Assembly (NCBI GenBank): GCA_015698045.1
Contig: BLAL01000297.1
Location: 496,001 to 560,000 of the forward strand
Direction: 5' to 3'
Source: Rhizophagus clarus
Lineage: Eukaryota; Glomeromycota; Glomeromycetes; Glomerales; Glomeraceae
DNA: 64,000 nt
The notes below the pieces were generated by a model, which saw nothing but the letters and a program-made list of their open reading frames with translations, was not told the DNA's origin and did no database searches. Below, piece by piece: positions 60,830 to 64,000 of the stretch (position 1 is its first letter; the number at the start of each line of letters is the position of its first letter). A program made the translations under genes and the position numbers.

Positions 60830-61690
60830 GCGACTTAAAGCAGACAGGAGGAAAATCACTGTATTAGCACGCACTTACAATCATTAATTTCATGTCGCGA
60901 TTGATCTATAAAATCATAATAAATAAGTATCAATTCACTTAAACAAAATTAAACAAGTAAACATGTTTACTTACCTAGTTACCTTCATTGACATCAGAAT
61001 TCTCATAATTTGGTTTTTCCATATCATTTATTTTATGTGGCGTTTGATCTAAAAGAAAAAACTCTCAAGAGTCAGCCCTGTGTTTACAAATTATATACCC
61101 AAGCTATAATACAATTGATAATTCTAAATAAACTATTAGCATGCACTTCACTAAGAAAACTATCTAAACTATGAGTGACTTATTTGCAAATAAGAGATTT
61201 CTCCTATTAGCACGCACTTTACTAAACTATAATCTAAACTATCCAACTATCTCCCGTATTATGAGTGACTTATTAGCAGATAGGAGATTTCTCCTATTAG
61301 CACGCACTTTACTAATCTAAATTATCCAAATATCTCCATATTATGAGTGACTTATTTGCAGATAGGAGATTTCTCCTATTAGCACGCACTTTACTAAACT
61401 ATAATCTAAACTATCCAATTATCTCCGTATTATGAGTGACTTATTAGCAGATAGGAGATTTCTCCTATTAGCACGCACTTTGCTAATCTAAACTATCTAA
61501 TTATCTACCATATTACGAGCGACTTATTTGCAAACAGGAGATTTCTCCTATTTGCACGCACTTTATTAAACTATAATCTAAACTAAATAATTAAAAAATT
61601 TCATATCTGGGCTGAATAAGCGACTTAAAGCAGTCAGGAGAAAATTCACTCTGTTAGCACGCACTTACCATCAGGTCGCGATTGTTCTAT
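60830..61690. repeat. Tandem array with alternating 90/82-bp period
   Basis: The marker CTCCTATTAG / CTCCTATTTG occurs at 61201, 61291, 61373, 61462 and 61545, giving spacings of 90, 82, 89 and 83 bp. Long units contain AAACTATAATCTAAACTATCC and short ones lack the ACTATA insert; TTAGCAGATAGG and TTTGCAGATAGG alternate too. The array is flanked by two outer copies of GCGACTTAAAGCAG-CAGGAG...TTAGCACGCACTTAC-ATCA (about 60830-60905 and 61617-61690) that share the core of the unit. No reading frame is present. Confidence 0.85.
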
Positions 61691-64000
61691 TAAATAAACA
61701 TCACTAAACATAAACAAATAAACAAAAAGAAATTTTAACTTGACCTCTTCAAAATTTCAGAACTCTCAAAACGAATATCAAATTCATTTACCGTATTTTT
61801 GCTTTGCTTTCTTCGATTATAGTTTAAAAGTCTACTTTTATCTTTCTGCTTTTTATTTTTAGTTATTTTTCTTTTCTTCTTTTTATTAGCTTATCAGTAT
61901 ATTTCTTTTAGCATTCTTTTGAGTGTATTTCTTTTGCCTGTCTTTTGCTCGTTGTGAGGCACATTGCTTTACTATTAAATGGAGATAAATAAATAAATGA
62001 AGTTGAAAGATGTGAGTATTAACGACTAATAACTATCATATAACTATCATATTAACTGATTGTGACTAATAATGTCACATATTGTAAAAATATAATATTT
62101 TTAATAAAAAAATGTTATCATTTGTCATTTAACGCTAAAATGACCCAAATGACACATGACCAGTCATTTGAGCCATCTGAGGTCATTTGGGTCACACTAT
62201 TGTGTTATACCCATAAGAAACTGCAATGGTTGAAGGTGGAACCAATTATTTTAGAACAACGTTACTCGTAATTTATTTATTTTTCTTATTGCTGCGTAAA
62301 AAATTTCAAGCGTAACTGTCACATGATTTGTCAAAAATACACAATGAAATCGATAAACTGGACCAGTCCGATTCAATAGTAAAATTTTTCATAAATCCGC
62401 ATAAATCCGGAATATCGAGAAATCCGATATATGTCACTGGTTTAAATAATTTAGTGATATATATTGAAAAAAAATTCTAATGAATAAATCATCGCTACAA
62501 TTTATTATTCAAAATTCGATTGTTAATTTATTTATTTGCCTTAGATTTCTCCGTTACTCGTTTCTAAACTATTCAAGCTTCCTGAACTAAGGTCGTAGAA
62601 ATCTAAGAATTAACTTGAAGCTTTAGATATTAGAACTAATTATTTTAAAAGGAACAGTAGATCTTCCGGTTTCTTTATTATTTTTCTATTGCTTTTTTGC
62701 TTTGAAATAGCATTACAAACAAAATTTTTTTTATTATTTCTTTTAAAAAAAAGGTCCCTTTCATCTAAAAACATTATGTAATCCGTTATCAACATAACTT
62801 TTACAGAATAATTTATACCCCTTTATATAATCATATACGTATTGTGCTACTTTTCTCTTACGTTCCATGGCATTTTCGTTAATACAAACTCATCCTTTTG
62901 CTTTAAACGATAGTGTTCTTCTAATCGTTACGAACTCATTGCTATACTAATTTTTCATTATTAACATTAAATACACAGATAGTAAAGCTACTATTGTTCT
63001 CACAATGTTTCTCTTTAACTCCTCGTAACATTTATAATGAATTTGTTTTGGCTTAAGATTTTAAATAAAATTGATATGGATTCTCTTACTATTCATTTTC
63101 ACAAATTAAGGCGCACACGGGTGGTACGATAGCTGAGCTTGTTGCTTTCATGACTTATATAATACCATTCCCATTAATTTATTATATCTTACACAAATTT
63201 CTCATGATATTTGGATTTAAAAATCTTTATATTTATATAGAAATTAACTACTTTCTTAATTTTAGTAGATGTTGGGAGACCTCATTTACGCTTTAAACAA
63301 GAAATCTCATTAAGTAAATCTTTTATTTGGAGAATTACCTACCATCGAACTTTTAAATCTTCAACGTCCCAGTTTGTATAATGGATGAAATTGTCCTTGT
63401 AAAGATATATTAATTCGTTCTAACACATTTGGAATTGTAAAAATCATGCTCCTATAATACTTTTTATCATTTTCGACAATAAGAAAGAACTCGTCTCGTT
63501 CGACATTTTGGAAATGACGCATCATTTTCCACGATCACACGACTTTTTAGTAGTTAATCAAGTTGAAAAGAGTTATTCCTCTTTCATTTTTTGCGAAAAT
63601 TAATTCTTTTGTTAACAGTTAATAACACAATCATCATTGACTAAACAAGTCTTATCAAATTCATTAACAATATTTATAATACCAACCAATGTTGCGAAAG
63701 TATGTTTGATGGATGAACATCATGCTGGGATAGTAAAAACATTCTTCTCGTTCTACTAATTCTAGGCAATTTTTCTAATTTTCATATTTAGGATTTTAGG
63801 AATTATTAATAGTATAGAATTTTGTGGGAATAGCTTCAATATTATTTTTCAAATTTTTGGATCAACTCTAAGCTATCTGTCTTAGATAGTTTACTATTTG
63901 CAGATAGGGGAGGCATTCTTTCTTTTTTATTATTTTGTGTTTGTATCAATGGTTTTTAAGTGATAAATTTTATTAACTATTAAATATGAAGTTAATATAT
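61691..64000. other. Gene-free stretch at window end
   Basis: No domain-bearing frame was seen. A CATTTG/CAAATG-rich piece at about 62115-62190 (CATTTGTCATTTAACGC, AAATGACCCAAATGACAC) resembles the interior of the 29549 hAT MITE and may be a relative, but termini are not visible. On the minus strand near 63455-63380 a phrase reading PNVLERINISLQGQFHPLY is open for about 25 codons only. Confidence 0.4.

Noticed and set aside
60830..61690. CRISPR-like array
   Set aside because: Units are contiguous 82-90-bp repeats without unique spacers, and the organism is eukaryotic.

Overview
The window reads as nuclear DNA of an arbuscular mycorrhizal fungus, most likely Rhizophagus or a close relative. 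This is inferred from the strong A+T bias, genes cut by 57-92 bp GT-AG introns, and the mix of families: TKL-like kinases with Sel1 tails, BTB-BACK-TLDc proteins and Crypton-like tyrosine recombinases. No tRNA, rRNA or CRISPR array was seen. Coding models were built by reading exons and splice phases by hand.

Layout. 1-8848 is gene-free and holds degenerate tandem repeats, a palindrome and pieces of a CCCTATA-ended transposon family. 8849-10538 (+) is an intact three-exon BTB-BACK gene. 11484-12401 is a TA-flanked Tc1/mariner-type non-autonomous element. 12879-15948 (-) is a five-exon secretory/membrane protein whose large ectodomain carries two compensating frame breaks. 19649-23008 (+) is a decayed kinase-Sel1 gene. 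23474-28253 (-) holds an intact BTB-BACK-TLDc gene and a broken paralogue; a duplicate of the second half of this block lies at about 45550-48162. The broken paralogue block carries a 646-bp transposon whose empty site is preserved in the duplicate. 29095-46600 is mostly mobile and repeated DNA: a 269-bp hAT MITE, an antisense LINE remnant, a 1.69-kb CCCTATA element, a 1.48-kb hAT-type element and a 3.63-kb element filled with about 20 tandem units. An intact four-exon tyrosine recombinase gene sits among them at 38384-40012 (-).

48846-50446 (+) is a well supported eight-exon 3-mercaptopyruvate sulfurtransferase gene whose first exon encodes a probable mitochondrial presequence, with an in-frame ATG just after the first intron for a possible cytosolic form. 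52103-56784 (+) is a tandem kinase locus: a degenerate pseudokinase module runs into a second kinase module. One intron of the second module is expanded to 2.0 kb by an antisense tyrosine-recombinase element that is itself broken. 56785-64000 is nearly gene-free and holds a tandem array whose period alternates between about 90 and 82 bp.

Overall the window combines a few housekeeping or intact accessory genes with signalling and BTB families in active birth-and-death, and many transposon insertions that can be dated relative to each other through target-site duplications, nested insertions and duplicated flanks.
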